From contig JAAYFX010000118.1 in the NCBI GenBank assembly GCA_012728025.1, positions 1-7,506 on the forward strand: DNA of 7,506 nucleotides, given 5' to 3'. The translations under genes and the position numbers were made by a program. The stretch comes from Clostridiales bacterium (GTDB lineage: Bacteria > Bacillota > Clostridia > Oscillospirales > Oscillospiraceae). Positions 1 through 6,693 of this stretch are shown here, one piece after another. A model generated the notes under the pieces. The model searched no databases. It was not told the origin of the DNA and was given only the letters and a program-made list of their open reading frames with translations. Each line of letters starts with the position of its first letter. Position 1 is the stretch's first letter.

Positions 1-801
1 ATTAACAACACAGGGAAGCCCCGCAATATGAGTTGGGAAAAACTCAATGTTTACCTTCAGCGCCGTAACAGCGCCGCCGAAACCCTGAGGACCAATGCCC
101 AAGGCGTTTACACGCTCCAGAGCCTTTTCCTCTAATTCAGCGTAAAAGGGGTCGGGGTTAGCCTCGTCCATCTCACGGGTAAGGGCCTTTTTTGCCAAAA
201 GGGCCGCTTTTTCCACAGTTCCTCCAAGACCCACTCCCACGATAACCGGAGGGCAGGGATTGGAGCCCGCCTTTGAAACAGTTTCGGTGATAAACTCAAG
301 AATATCCTCGGTTGAGCAGGAGGGGAGAAACATTTTCATGGCACTCATATTTTCGCTGCCGAAGCCCTTTGGGGCAAGACTAATAGAAAGACTGTCGCCG
401 TCCACAATCCGGCTGTGGATAACAGCAGGAGTGTTGTCTTCGGTGTTAACCCGCCGAAGGGGGTCTGAAACCACGGACTTTCGCAGAAAGCCCTTTTCAT
501 AGCCCCGACGCACTCCCTCGTTAACAGCTTCCTCGAAGCTTCCGCCGACTATGTGCAAATCCTGACCAAGACTTGCGAAAACAACAGCCATTCCAGTGTC
601 CTGACAAATGGGCAGCCTGTCTTTTTCCGCTATAAGATAGTTTTCCCGCAAATCTCTGAAAACCTGCTTTCCGGCAGGGGAAATTTCGCTTTCTGCGGCC
701 TTTTCTATAAGCTCTCTCGTTTTAAGGGGCAAAACGGTGTTTGCCTCGATGCACAAGGCTTCGACAGCCTTAATTATTTCTTCACAGGTGATTTCTCGCA
801 T
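1..801 (-). CDS. Fumarate hydratase (class I, Fe-S) alpha subunit, C-terminus cut by window edge
   Basis: Alpha subunit of a two-subunit, oxygen-sensitive class I fumarase, which interconverts fumarate and malate with a [4Fe-4S] cluster in the cytoplasm. Translating the minus strand from ATG at 801 gives 267 uninterrupted residues running off the left edge in frame. Family motifs seen: PICQDTG (Cys66), GFGSENMS (147-153), NPCPP (Cys183) followed by VGVGLGG, and FPTHIAGLPC near the end. Cys66 and Cys183 fit two of the three cluster ligands; the third should lie just past the edge, since the family is about 280 residues and only a dozen or so are missing. The beta subunit gene would be expected next. 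A purine-rich stretch, AAGGAAAGGG (808-817), precedes the start by 6 bases. The related L-tartrate dehydratase alpha subunit shares these motifs and cannot be excluded, so no symbol is given. I found no convincing promoter directly upstream. Confidence 0.93.
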   Translation of the reverse strand, partial: MREITCEEIIKAVEALCIEANTVLPLKTRELIEKAAESEISPAGKQVFRDLRENYLIAEKDRLPICQDTGMAVVFASLGQDLHIVGGSFEEAVNEGVRRGYEKGFLRKSVVSDPLRRVNTEDNTPAVIHSRIVDGDSLSISLAPKGFGSENMSAMKMFLPSCSTEDILEFITETVSKAGSNPCPPVIVGVGLGGTVEKAALLAKKALTREMDEANPDPFYAELEEKALERVNALGIGPQGFGGAVTALKVNIEFFPTHIAGLPCVVN

Positions 802-909
802 TTAATGCCCTTTCCTTATTAGGTAGTGTCAACACAGCCTGAAAAGCCTAGAGAATATGCATTTTTTCGTAAAAAATACGCCTTCGACAAAACTAGTGCT
901 TTTTCGCTC

Positions 910-938
910 TTTACAAGAGCTTCAAAATGGGCTATCCT
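910..938 (+). promoter_or_regulatory. Possible sigma-A promoter for a small plus-strand RNA
   Basis: TTTACA (910-915) and TATCCT (933-938) are separated by exactly 17 bases. The -35 matches consensus at 5 of 6 positions and the -10 at 4 of 6, so the match is modest. Its main support is position: it would start a transcript near 945 that ends at the strong plus-strand terminator at 1010-1039. The -35 box overlaps the 906-920 inverted repeat. Confidence 0.25.
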
Positions 939-944
939 CTGATT

Positions 945-1039
945 ACAGCTTATCCAATGGCGCGCAGGGTGCGTGCCGGGCTCATATCTTTATCCCACAA
1001 CCCTGTTTTGGCGGAATGGAAACATTCCGCCGCTTTTTT
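945..1039 (+). ncRNA. Candidate small structured RNA of about 95 nt
   Basis: This is a proposed transcript, not a recognised RNA family. It would run from the possible promoter at 910-938 to the terminator at 1010-1039. Within it, CAGGGT (965-970) can pair with ACCCTG (1000-1005), and GTG (973-975) with CAC (996-998) inside it, giving an imperfect stem just before the terminator hairpin. No open reading frame with a ribosome binding site lies inside. The argument rests on a terminator that otherwise serves nothing on this strand. It could instead stop antisense transcription coming from the direction of the fumarase gene. Confidence 0.25.
1010..1039 (+). terminator. Strong rho-independent terminator on the plus strand with no obvious gene before it
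   Basis: A perfect 9-bp stem, GGCGGAATG (1010-1018) with CATTCCGCC (1023-1031), is closed by a GAAA tetraloop and followed by GC and six T (1034-1039). On the minus strand the hairpin is followed by AAAAC, so it lacks a T-tract there and should not work well as the ygiQ terminator. All flanking protein genes are on the minus strand, so this hairpin points toward the 3' end of ygiQ. It would stop either a small RNA or antisense transcription into ygiQ. Confidence 0.8.
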
Positions 1040-1092
1040 ATCTTTAAAAACAAGGTTTTCTCATCAACAGCTTTTATAAACTTAAGAATTTG

Positions 1093-3093
1093 CTACCTTT
1101 TACCTTTGGGCTTTCCCTTGGGACTTGCAGAGGGGTTTTCTTTGGTTAAAGACCTTACCGACTGCTGTACCTTGGCGTTTTTGCCGCCGCCCATGCCCTT
1201 GGCCCTGCCGGAAACCCGCACTTGGGAGGAAGCTTTCCCTCCGCTTTTCGACGGGGCCTTGGCAGGTTTTGGCCCAGAGGGCCTGTCCGGCCGGACAAGA
1301 CAGCCTTTTCCATAGCCGATTAAATCTTCCCTGTCTGCCTTTTTTAAAGCCTCTATAACAAGCCTGCGCTTTTCCGGCCTTTTCCACTGTAAAAGCGCCC
1401 GTTGCAGGGCTTTTTCCTGAGGGCTTTTGGCAACATACACACTTTTCATGCTGCGGGGGTCTATCCCCGTATGGTACATACAGGTGGAAATTGTCCCCGG
1501 AGTGGGGTAAAAATCCTGCACCTGCTCGGGTTGCCTGCCTTTGGCGTTAAGGTATTCCGCAAGGGCAACGGCATCGGAAAGGCTGCTGCCGGGGTGGCTG
1601 CTCATAAGATAGGGAACAATATATTGTTCCTTGCCATGACGCTGGTTGAGCCTTGCATATTTTTCGGAAAACGCTTCGTAAACCTCTATGTGGGGCTTGC
1701 CCATATAATCTAAAACGCTGTCTATGCAATGCTCCGGCGCAACCTTAAGCTGACCGGAAATATGATTTTCCACAAGCTCAGAGAAAAAGGTACCGTCTTT
1801 ATCCTCCATCATATAGTCAAAGCGGATGCCGCTGCGGATAAAAACCTTTTTCACTCCGGCAATTTGACGGAGTTTGCGCAAAAGGGCAAGATAGTCCGAA
1901 TGGTCTGCATCAAGCTGGGAACAGGGAGTTGGGGAGAGGCAGTTTTTCTTTGCGCACATACCATGCTCCGCCTGCTTTTTGCAGGAGGGGCGGCGAAAAT
2001 TTGCCGTGGGGCCGCCCACGTCGGAGACATAGCCCTTCCAAAGAGGGTGCTGTGTCATTTTCTCCACCTCTCGGATGACGGATTCGTGGCTGCGGCTTGT
2101 AACCGCCCTTCCCTGATGAAAGGCAAGAGCGCAAAAGTTGCAGCCGCCGAAGCAACCCCTGTTGTGGATGATGGAAAAGCGCACCTCTTCAATGGCGGGG
2201 ACGCCTCCCAAGCTGTCGTACATTGGGTGAGTTTCCCGAGTGAAGGGCAGGTCAAAAACCTCGTCAAGCTCCTTTTGGGAAAGAGGTTCGGCAGGGGGAT
2301 TTACAATAAGGGTTCTGCCCTGACAGCTTTGGCAAAGGGCACGTCCCCTTACAAAGTCGTGCTCTTCATATTCTATGCGGGTGGCATTTGCTTCGGCAAC
2401 AGGGTCTTTTGCCGTTTCCTCATAGGAGGGAAGAATGATTTTTTCAAATTCACAAAAACTTTCATCAGGGGCTATGAAGGCTGTGCCACGAATATCCCTC
2501 ATGTCAGAGGGAGAGGTCTTTCGTCTCAGCCTTTTTGCAATTTCCCTTGTGGCCCTCTCACCCATGCCGTAAACAAGAAGGTCTGCCTTAGAGTCGAATA
2601 AAATCCCACGCCGCACCTTATCGTCCCAATAGTCATAGTGGGAAAAGCGCCGCAGACTGGCTTCCAGCCCGCCGATTATTATGGGCATATCCGAGCCGAA
2701 GGCTTCTCTTGCACGGTTTGTGTATACTATTGTGGCCCTGTCCGGACGAAGCCCTGCCTTTTTTTCCGGAGAGTAAAAGTCCTCTCCTCTGGGCTTTTTT
2801 GCAGCGGTATAGTGGGCAACCATACTGTCAAGGTTGCCTCCCCCTATGAAAACTCCGTATCTGGGTCGGCCCATGGCCTCAAAATCGGCGCAATCGTTCC
2901 ACTTGGGCTGGGAAAGAAAGGCCACCCTTGCCCCAAGAGCTTCAAGCACTCTGGCAATTACCACAGGGCCGAAGCTTGGATGGTCCACATAGGCATCGCC
3001 GCTTACCACCAGAAAGTCGTAGTAATACCAGTCACGGGAAAACATATCTTCTTTTGAAACAGGTAAAAAGTCTGTCAAAGCATGGCTTTGCAT
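1093..3093 (-). CDS. ygiQ: YgiQ-family radical SAM protein
   Basis: Cytoplasmic radical SAM enzyme of the YgiQ family, whose reaction is not established. From ATG at 3093 the protein has 666 residues. The N-terminal region opens with the family signature FLPVSKEDMFSRDWYYYDF (residues 9-27). The cluster motif CFGGCNFC supplies Cys314, Cys318 and Cys321 (CX3CX2C) for the SAM-binding [4Fe-4S] cluster. A second group, Cys371, 380, 385 and 391, may hold another metal site and is, as I recall, common in the family. DFYPTPGT (about 527-534) begins the C-terminal DUF3362-type part. The last 60 or so residues are low-complexity and rich in Lys, Gly, Ser and Pro, probably disordered. A GTG two codons upstream (3099) overlaps the Shine-Dalgarno sequence GAGGTG (3097-3102), so ATG at 3093, 5 bases after GAGG, is the better start. 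The gene lies 33 bases downstream of the phosphatase-acetyltransferase gene and is probably cotranscribed with it. Confidence 0.95.
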   Translation of the reverse strand: MQSHALTDFLPVSKEDMFSRDWYYYDFLVVSGDAYVDHPSFGPVVIARVLEALGARVAFLSQPKWNDCADFEAMGRPRYGVFIGGGNLDSMVAHYTAAKKPRGEDFYSPEKKAGLRPDRATIVYTNRAREAFGSDMPIIIGGLEASLRRFSHYDYWDDKVRRGILFDSKADLLVYGMGERATREIAKRLRRKTSPSDMRDIRGTAFIAPDESFCEFEKIILPSYEETAKDPVAEANATRIEYEEHDFVRGRALCQSCQGRTLIVNPPAEPLSQKELDEVFDLPFTRETHPMYDSLGGVPAIEEVRFSIIHNRGCFGGCNFCALAFHQGRAVTSRSHESVIREVEKMTQHPLWKGYVSDVGGPTANFRRPSCKKQAEHGMCAKKNCLSPTPCSQLDADHSDYLALLRKLRQIAGVKKVFIRSGIRFDYMMEDKDGTFFSELVENHISGQLKVAPEHCIDSVLDYMGKPHIEVYEAFSEKYARLNQRHGKEQYIVPYLMSSHPGSSLSDAVALAEYLNAKGRQPEQVQDFYPTPGTISTCMYHTGIDPRSMKSVYVAKSPQEKALQRALLQWKRPEKRRLVIEALKKADREDLIGYGKGCLVRPDRPSGPKPAKAPSKSGGKASSQVRVSGRAKGMGGGKNAKVQQSVRSLTKENPSASPKGKPKGKR

Positions 3094-3126
3094 AAGCACC
3101 TCGTATGAGCTTTTAAAGGATAAAGC

Positions 3127-4269
3127 TTAAATTGATTTTTGAAGGAGCTGCAGAATGGAGACATTGCCCTCTTCAGTGCCGATACAATGAAAGCCCAGAC
3201 TCTCATAAAGAGCCAAAGCCCGACTGTTTATTTCGGAGACATGAAGGCAAAGGCTGCTGCGTCCTTTTTTGCGATAATATGAAACTGCCTGACCTATAAG
3301 CTGGCAGGCAAGACCCCTGCCACGAAATTCCGGAGCGATGTATACAAAGCTTATCCAGCCGGCGCCCTCCTCTGCCATTCTTTCTGGGTCAAGTTCCAGT
3401 ATGCCTGCAAACTCGTCACCGTAAAGAGCTTTCATAAGGGTTAAAGGGTCTTTTGAGGAAACCTTAGTTGCAGCCTTAATATAAGGAGCCTCGCTATATC
3501 CTCTTGTGGTGCCATGAGCCGCTTGCCAGCCCTCTTTATAGCAGTCTTTATAAAGCTGGGCATCAGCGGAAAGCTCCATAGGATAAAAACGAAGGCTTGT
3601 TATATCGGGCTTAACAGAGTTTTTGTGCCAGCCCTGCTTTGCGAAGGTGCTGAGGTTTTCATCAAGGTGGGCGGTGTCGTTATAGTATTCTATGGAGGTT
3701 TTGCCCTTTTCAATATTTAGCAGGGCAACACAGGTGTTGTCCCCATGGGAAATCTGAGAAATATTTTCCGAAGAAACGCCCAAAATTGTGCTTATAAGGG
3801 CTCTTATGGCCATGCCGTGGCTTACGCAGGCAATGGTCTGCCCCTTGTGTTTTTCTGCAAGCTCATTGATTACTTCCGTAATCCTGCTTTTTAAATCAGC
3901 AAAGCTCTCCCCGCCTTCTATATGCCATTTTTCGGGGTTCGTTCCGAAAAGCAACATCTGCTCGGGATAGTCAAAGCTTGCGTTGCCCCAAGGCTGGTCC
4001 TCCCAGATGCCAAGGCCGATTTCTTTCAGTCGGGGGTCTATGTTAAGACTAAGCTCCGAATGGTGTTTTAAAATTGCTCCGGCGGTTTTCTGGGTGCGCT
4101 GAAGGTCGCTTGCGTAAAGCGCATCAATTTGAATGTTTTTAAAACGATGGGAAAGGGCTTCTATCTGCCTTTTTCCGGTTTCGGTTATATCCCCGTCATA
4201 ATGGCCTTGAATGCGCCTGTAAAGGTTGCCCTCGGCTTCGGCATGACGGATTAGGTAGATTTTTGTCAT
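3127..4269 (-). CDS. Bifunctional histidine phosphatase / GNAT N-acetyltransferase fusion
   Basis: A 380-residue two-domain protein. Residues 1 to about 200 form a histidine phosphatase (phosphoglycerate mutase-like) domain: RHAEAEGN carries Arg8 and the phospho-accepting His9, Arg58 lies in SDLQRT, Glu83 in LKEIGLG, and His151 in SHGMAIRALI. The full catalytic set is present; the usual RHG reads RHA. Residues from about 225 to the end form a GNAT acetyltransferase domain: WISFVYIAPEFRGRGLACQL (305-324) contains the acetyl-CoA pyrophosphate loop RGRGLA, and NSRALALYESLGF (348-360) is the usual C-terminal GNAT motif. Both substrates are unknown; the phosphatase could act on a small phosphorylated metabolite. 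The ATG at 4269 has a strong GGAGGT site (4274-4279) 4 bases upstream. It is the first gene of the minus-strand operon, with a good promoter at 4355-4383. No signal peptide or membrane segment is visible, so it should be cytoplasmic. Confidence 0.92.
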   Translation of the reverse strand: MTKIYLIRHAEAEGNLYRRIQGHYDGDITETGKRQIEALSHRFKNIQIDALYASDLQRTQKTAGAILKHHSELSLNIDPRLKEIGLGIWEDQPWGNASFDYPEQMLLFGTNPEKWHIEGGESFADLKSRITEVINELAEKHKGQTIACVSHGMAIRALISTILGVSSENISQISHGDNTCVALLNIEKGKTSIEYYNDTAHLDENLSTFAKQGWHKNSVKPDITSLRFYPMELSADAQLYKDCYKEGWQAAHGTTRGYSEAPYIKAATKVSSKDPLTLMKALYGDEFAGILELDPERMAEEGAGWISFVYIAPEFRGRGLACQLIGQAVSYYRKKGRSSLCLHVSEINSRALALYESLGFHCIGTEEGNVSILQLLQKSI

Positions 4270-4284
4270 ATTGACCTCCGATTG

Positions 4285-4313
4285 TTGACCACGCTTTGCG
4301 GATGATATATAAT
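4285..4313 (+). promoter_or_regulatory. Sigma-A promoter for the GT-CsaB / PurN-like operon
   Basis: TTGACC (4285-4290), a 17-base spacer, then a perfect TATAAT (4308-4313). The expected start is near 4320, giving a leader of about 107 nt before the GTG at 4427. The promoter lies inside the predicted 5' untranslated region of the opposite transcript. Confidence 0.85.
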
Positions 4314-4319
4314 TATCAT
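4302..4319. repeat. Inverted repeat centred on a -10 box, possible operator, with extra TATCAT copies nearby
   Basis: ATGATA (4302-4307) and TATCAT (4314-4319) are perfect 6-bp inverted arms whose spacer is exactly the TATAAT -10 hexamer of the plus-strand promoter. TATCAT occurs twice more in tandem at 4346-4351 and 4351-4356, close to the start site and -10 box of the minus-strand promoter and 32 bases (about three helical turns) from the first copy. A repressor bound here could control both operons. AT-rich DNA makes short matches like this fairly likely by chance. Confidence 0.35.
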
Positions 4320-4354
4320 GGTAAACTGTGTGTTTTAATATGGCTTATCATATC

Positions 4355-4383
4355 ATTATATAATAATACAAGGTTTTTAACAA
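4355..4383 (-). promoter_or_regulatory. Sigma-A promoter for the phosphatase-GNAT / ygiQ operon
   Basis: On the minus strand TTGTTA (4383-4378), a 17-base spacer, then a perfect TATAAT (4360-4355). The expected start is near 4348, giving a leader of about 79 nt before the ATG at 4269. It faces the plus-strand promoter at 4285-4313, so each polymerase would transcribe across the other promoter. Confidence 0.8.
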
Positions 4384-4390
4384 GGGCATT

Positions 4391-4420
4391 TCCGGTGTTT
4401 TTGCCGGAGGTTTTGGAGGT
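4391..4420 (+). promoter_or_regulatory. Leader hairpin and duplicated ribosome binding site before the GT-CsaB gene
   Basis: TCCGG (4391-4395) can pair with CCGGA (4404-4408) around an 8-base loop. The 3' arm runs into the first of two identical GGAGGT sequences, at 4406-4411 and 4415-4420. The second is 6 bases from the GTG start at 4427 and is the working site, which fixes that start. The first copy is partly masked by the hairpin and is badly spaced, so it may act only as a standby site. The stem is only 5 bp and no T-tract follows, so it is not a terminator. Confidence 0.5.
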
Positions 4421-4426
4421 TTATCT

Positions 4427-6646
4427 GTGAAGGTTATCCATCTTATCAGCGGCGGAGACACAGGCGGAGCGAAAACTCATATCCACGATCTGCTGGCGGG
4501 AATAAGCAAAAATATAGATGCAACTTTGGTCTGCTTTATGAAGGGCGAGTTTTCCGATGAGGCCCAAGCTCTGGGAATTAATACTGTAATTATGGAGGGA
4601 AACCCCCTAAAGGCTGCAAAAAAGCTTAAGACCATGATTAAAAAAGATGGCTATGACCTTATCCATTCCCACGGGGCAAGGGGAAACTTTATGGCAAGCC
4701 TTCTTCGCAGGCCCTGCGGCATACCCGTTGTCACAACGGTTCACAGTGACCCGAAGCTTGACTATTTGGGAAGACCGGCAGCAGCTCTTGTTTACGGGGG
4801 GCTTAACTCCTATGCCCTAAAAAGGGCGGACTATCTTGTGGGAGTTTCCGACGCTATGAAGGAGCTTTTAATTGACAGGGGCTTTTCCCCCAACAAGATT
4901 TTCACCATATATAATGGCGTTGATTTTTCAGTTCAGGTGAAAAATCCGGACAGGCTTTCATATTTGCGCAGTCTCGGCCTTTCCTGCGGGGAGGACAGCG
5001 TTGTTGTGGGCATTGCCGCAAGGCTTGACCCCGTTAAAGATGTGCAGACTCTCATAAAAGGCTTTGCAAAGGCGGCGGAAAGCTGCGATAAGCTTCGCCT
5101 TGTCATAGCGGGGGAAGGCGGGGAAAAGGAAAAGCTTATGGCCCTTGCCGCTGAGCTTTCAGTGTCGGACAAGATATGTTTTGCCGGCTGGATTGACGAT
5201 ATAGACAGCTTTTTCGGGGCCTTGGACATAAATGCCCTTACCTCTCTGTCGGAAACCTTTCCCTATGCCATAACCGAGGGGGCAAGGGCCTTGCTGCCAA
5301 CAGTCAGCACCCGTGTGGGGGGAGTACCCATGCTTATAAACGAGGGGGAGACTGGCTTTCTTTTTGCCCCAAGGGATTATGAAACCCTTGCACTAAGACT
5401 AAAACAGCTTGCGCAGGATAAAGATTTGCGGGAGAAAATCGGAAAAGCCGCTTACGAAAAGGCAAAGGCAGAATTTTCTGTGGAGGCAACCACAAAGACC
5501 CAGATTAACATATATGAGGAAATAATTCGCAGGGAGAACCTTAAAAAAGAAGGCAAAAGAAATGGTGTAATCATCTGTGGTGCTTATGGCATGGGAAATG
5601 CCGGAGATGACGCCATTTTAGAGGCCATAGTGGGTGAAATGCGGGGTATAGACCCCTTTATTCCCATAACGGCTCTTTCAAGAAGACCCCGAGAAACACG
5701 AAAAAAATATTATGTTGATTCTGTGCATATGTTTAATGCCCCTGCCTTTCGTAGGGAGATGAAGGAAACAAAGCTGTATTTAAGCGGCGGCGGCAGCCTT
5801 ATCCAAAATGTTACCAGCAGGCGTAGTCTTTGGTATTATCTTTATACGATAAAGGCGGCAAAAAAGCTTGGAAATCAGGTTATGATGTATGGCTGCGGCA
5901 TAGGGCCTTTAAAAGATGAGCGGGATGTGCCAAGGGTTCGCAAAGTTTTAAATAGTTATGTGGATGTTATAACTCTTCGTGAGGGATACAGCATGGCAGA
6001 GCTTGGCCGTCTGGGGGTTTTAAAGCCGAAGATAATGATTTCCTCCGACCCTGCCCTTACCCTTAGTGCCGCCTCCGATGACAGGGTGGATGCCGAGCTT
6101 AAAAAATACGGGCTGGAAAATGAAAAGGGCCTTGTCTGTTTTTCAATACGCAACTGGGAGGGCTTTTCGCAAAAGGCAGCAAGCTTTGCCAAAGCTGCGG
6201 ACTTTGTCTCCGAAAAGCTTAATTTAAAGCCTGTTTTCATACTTATAAACCCTCAGGAGGATGGAGAGGTCACTCACTCTGTTATGGGACTTATGAAAAC
6301 GGAAGCGGCGATTATATCAGAGCCTATGGAAGTTTCTTTAACCATAGGGGTTTTATCCCGCATGAGGGCCATGGTTTCAATGCGCCTGCATGGGCTTATA
6401 TTTGCGGCCTCTCAGGGGGTTCCTCTTGTTGGTGTTTCCTATGACCCTAAGGTGACAGCTTTTTTAGATAGTATCGGCCACGAGCTTTGCATTGAATTTC
6501 CAGACCTTGAGACAGAAAAGCTTGAAGAAATGATTGAAGCTGCCGTTTTATCAAGAGACGGGGAGAAAAGCTGGGACATTGTTGAAAAACTTATAAAAGC
6601 CGAGGCTGTAAATAGCCAGATGGCAAGGCAACTGCTTGAAAAATAA
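4427..6646 (+). CDS. csaB: Glycosyltransferase (GT4-like) fused to CsaB-type polysaccharide pyruvyl transferase
   Basis: A 739-residue fusion of two cell-wall enzymes. Residues 1 to about 368 are a GT-B glycosyltransferase: N-terminal MKVIHLISGGDTGGAKTH, YNGVDF (162-167), the nucleotide-sugar domain start VGIAARLDPVKD (194-205), and the EX7E motif from Glu276 to Glu284 in ETFPYAITE. A charged linker (about 367-378) follows. Residues 379-739 are a polysaccharide pyruvyl transferase of the CsaB type: GNAGDD (390-395), LSGGGSLIQN (452-461), SMRLHG (651-656) and SYDPKV (671-676). CsaB enzymes transfer pyruvate from phosphoenolpyruvate to a sugar of the secondary cell-wall polymer, creating the ketal bound by SLH-domain surface proteins. 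The fused domain probably adds a sugar to the same lipid-linked precursor on the inner face of the membrane; that is inference. There is no signal peptide or membrane segment. Stand-alone CsaB is about half this length. It starts at GTG with GGAGGT 6 bases upstream and is the first gene of a two-gene operon. Confidence 0.93.
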   Translation: MKVIHLISGGDTGGAKTHIHDLLAGISKNIDATLVCFMKGEFSDEAQALGINTVIMEGNPLKAAKKLKTMIKKDGYDLIHSHGARGNFMASLLRRPCGIPVVTTVHSDPKLDYLGRPAAALVYGGLNSYALKRADYLVGVSDAMKELLIDRGFSPNKIFTIYNGVDFSVQVKNPDRLSYLRSLGLSCGEDSVVVGIAARLDPVKDVQTLIKGFAKAAESCDKLRLVIAGEGGEKEKLMALAAELSVSDKICFAGWIDDIDSFFGALDINALTSLSETFPYAITEGARALLPTVSTRVGGVPMLINEGETGFLFAPRDYETLALRLKQLAQDKDLREKIGKAAYEKAKAEFSVEATTKTQINIYEEIIRRENLKKEGKRNGVIICGAYGMGNAGDDAILEAIVGEMRGIDPFIPITALSRRPRETRKKYYVDSVHMFNAPAFRREMKETKLYLSGGGSLIQNVTSRRSLWYYLYTIKAAKKLGNQVMMYGCGIGPLKDERDVPRVRKVLNSYVDVITLREGYSMAELGRLGVLKPKIMISSDPALTLSAASDDRVDAELKKYGLENEKGLVCFSIRNWEGFSQKAASFAKAADFVSEKLNLKPVFILINPQEDGEVTHSVMGLMKTEAAIISEPMEVSLTIGVLSRMRAMVSMRLHGLIFAASQGVPLVGVSYDPKVTAFLDSIGHELCIEFPDLETEKLEEMIEAAVLSRDGEKSWDIVEKLIKAEAVNSQMARQLLEK

Positions 6647-6693
6647 ACATTATTAAAAGCTTAAAAACTTCTAAATTTAATGGGGTGCAAAAA

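Larger units (their letters stand above)
802..1092. other. Noncoding gap between ygiQ and the fumarase gene, rich in inverted repeats
   Basis: This 291-base stretch holds no credible protein gene on either strand. It contains several inverted repeats: 861-877 (ATTTTTT, CGT, AAAAAAT), 906-920 (GCTCTT, TAC, AAGAGC), a longer imperfect pairing of CAGGGT (965-970) with ACCCTG (1000-1005), and the perfect terminator hairpin at 1010-1031. On the minus strand this is the 3' side of ygiQ and the leader of the fumarase gene. No T-tract follows any hairpin on the minus strand, so read-through from ygiQ into the fumarase gene is possible. I could not match the region to a riboswitch, T-box, 6S RNA or other known RNA by eye. 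Confidence 0.6.

Noticed and set aside
260..822. Two plus-strand open frames (80 and 89 codons) opposite the fumarase gene
   Set aside because: Both lie largely antisense to the fumarase alpha subunit, which carries clear family motifs along its length, and neither has a plausible start site.
1010..1031. This hairpin as the terminator of ygiQ
   Set aside because: Read on the minus strand it is followed by AAAACAGGG, with no T-tract; the T-tract is on the plus strand only.
802..1092. 6S RNA, riboswitch or T-box in the gap upstream of the fumarase gene
   Set aside because: I could not find the conserved cores of these families: no T-box GGUGG-type element, no GEMM or ydaO core, and no convincing long closing stem between 5' and 3' sides as expected for 6S RNA.
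857..1315. A 152-codon plus-strand open frame spanning the noncoding gap and the 3' end of ygiQ
   Set aside because: It runs straight through the terminator hairpin at 1010-1039, has no Shine-Dalgarno sequence at its start and overlaps ygiQ; the peptide resembles no family I know.
1729..2601. A 290-codon open frame on the plus strand opposite ygiQ
   Set aside because: It lies entirely inside the well-supported ygiQ gene on the other strand, shows no family motifs and has no good ribosome binding site; it is a shadow of ygiQ codon use.
6647..6684. A separate promoter for the PurN-like gene
   Set aside because: The short AT-rich spacer shows no -35/-10 pair with suitable spacing, and there is no terminator after the GT-CsaB gene.
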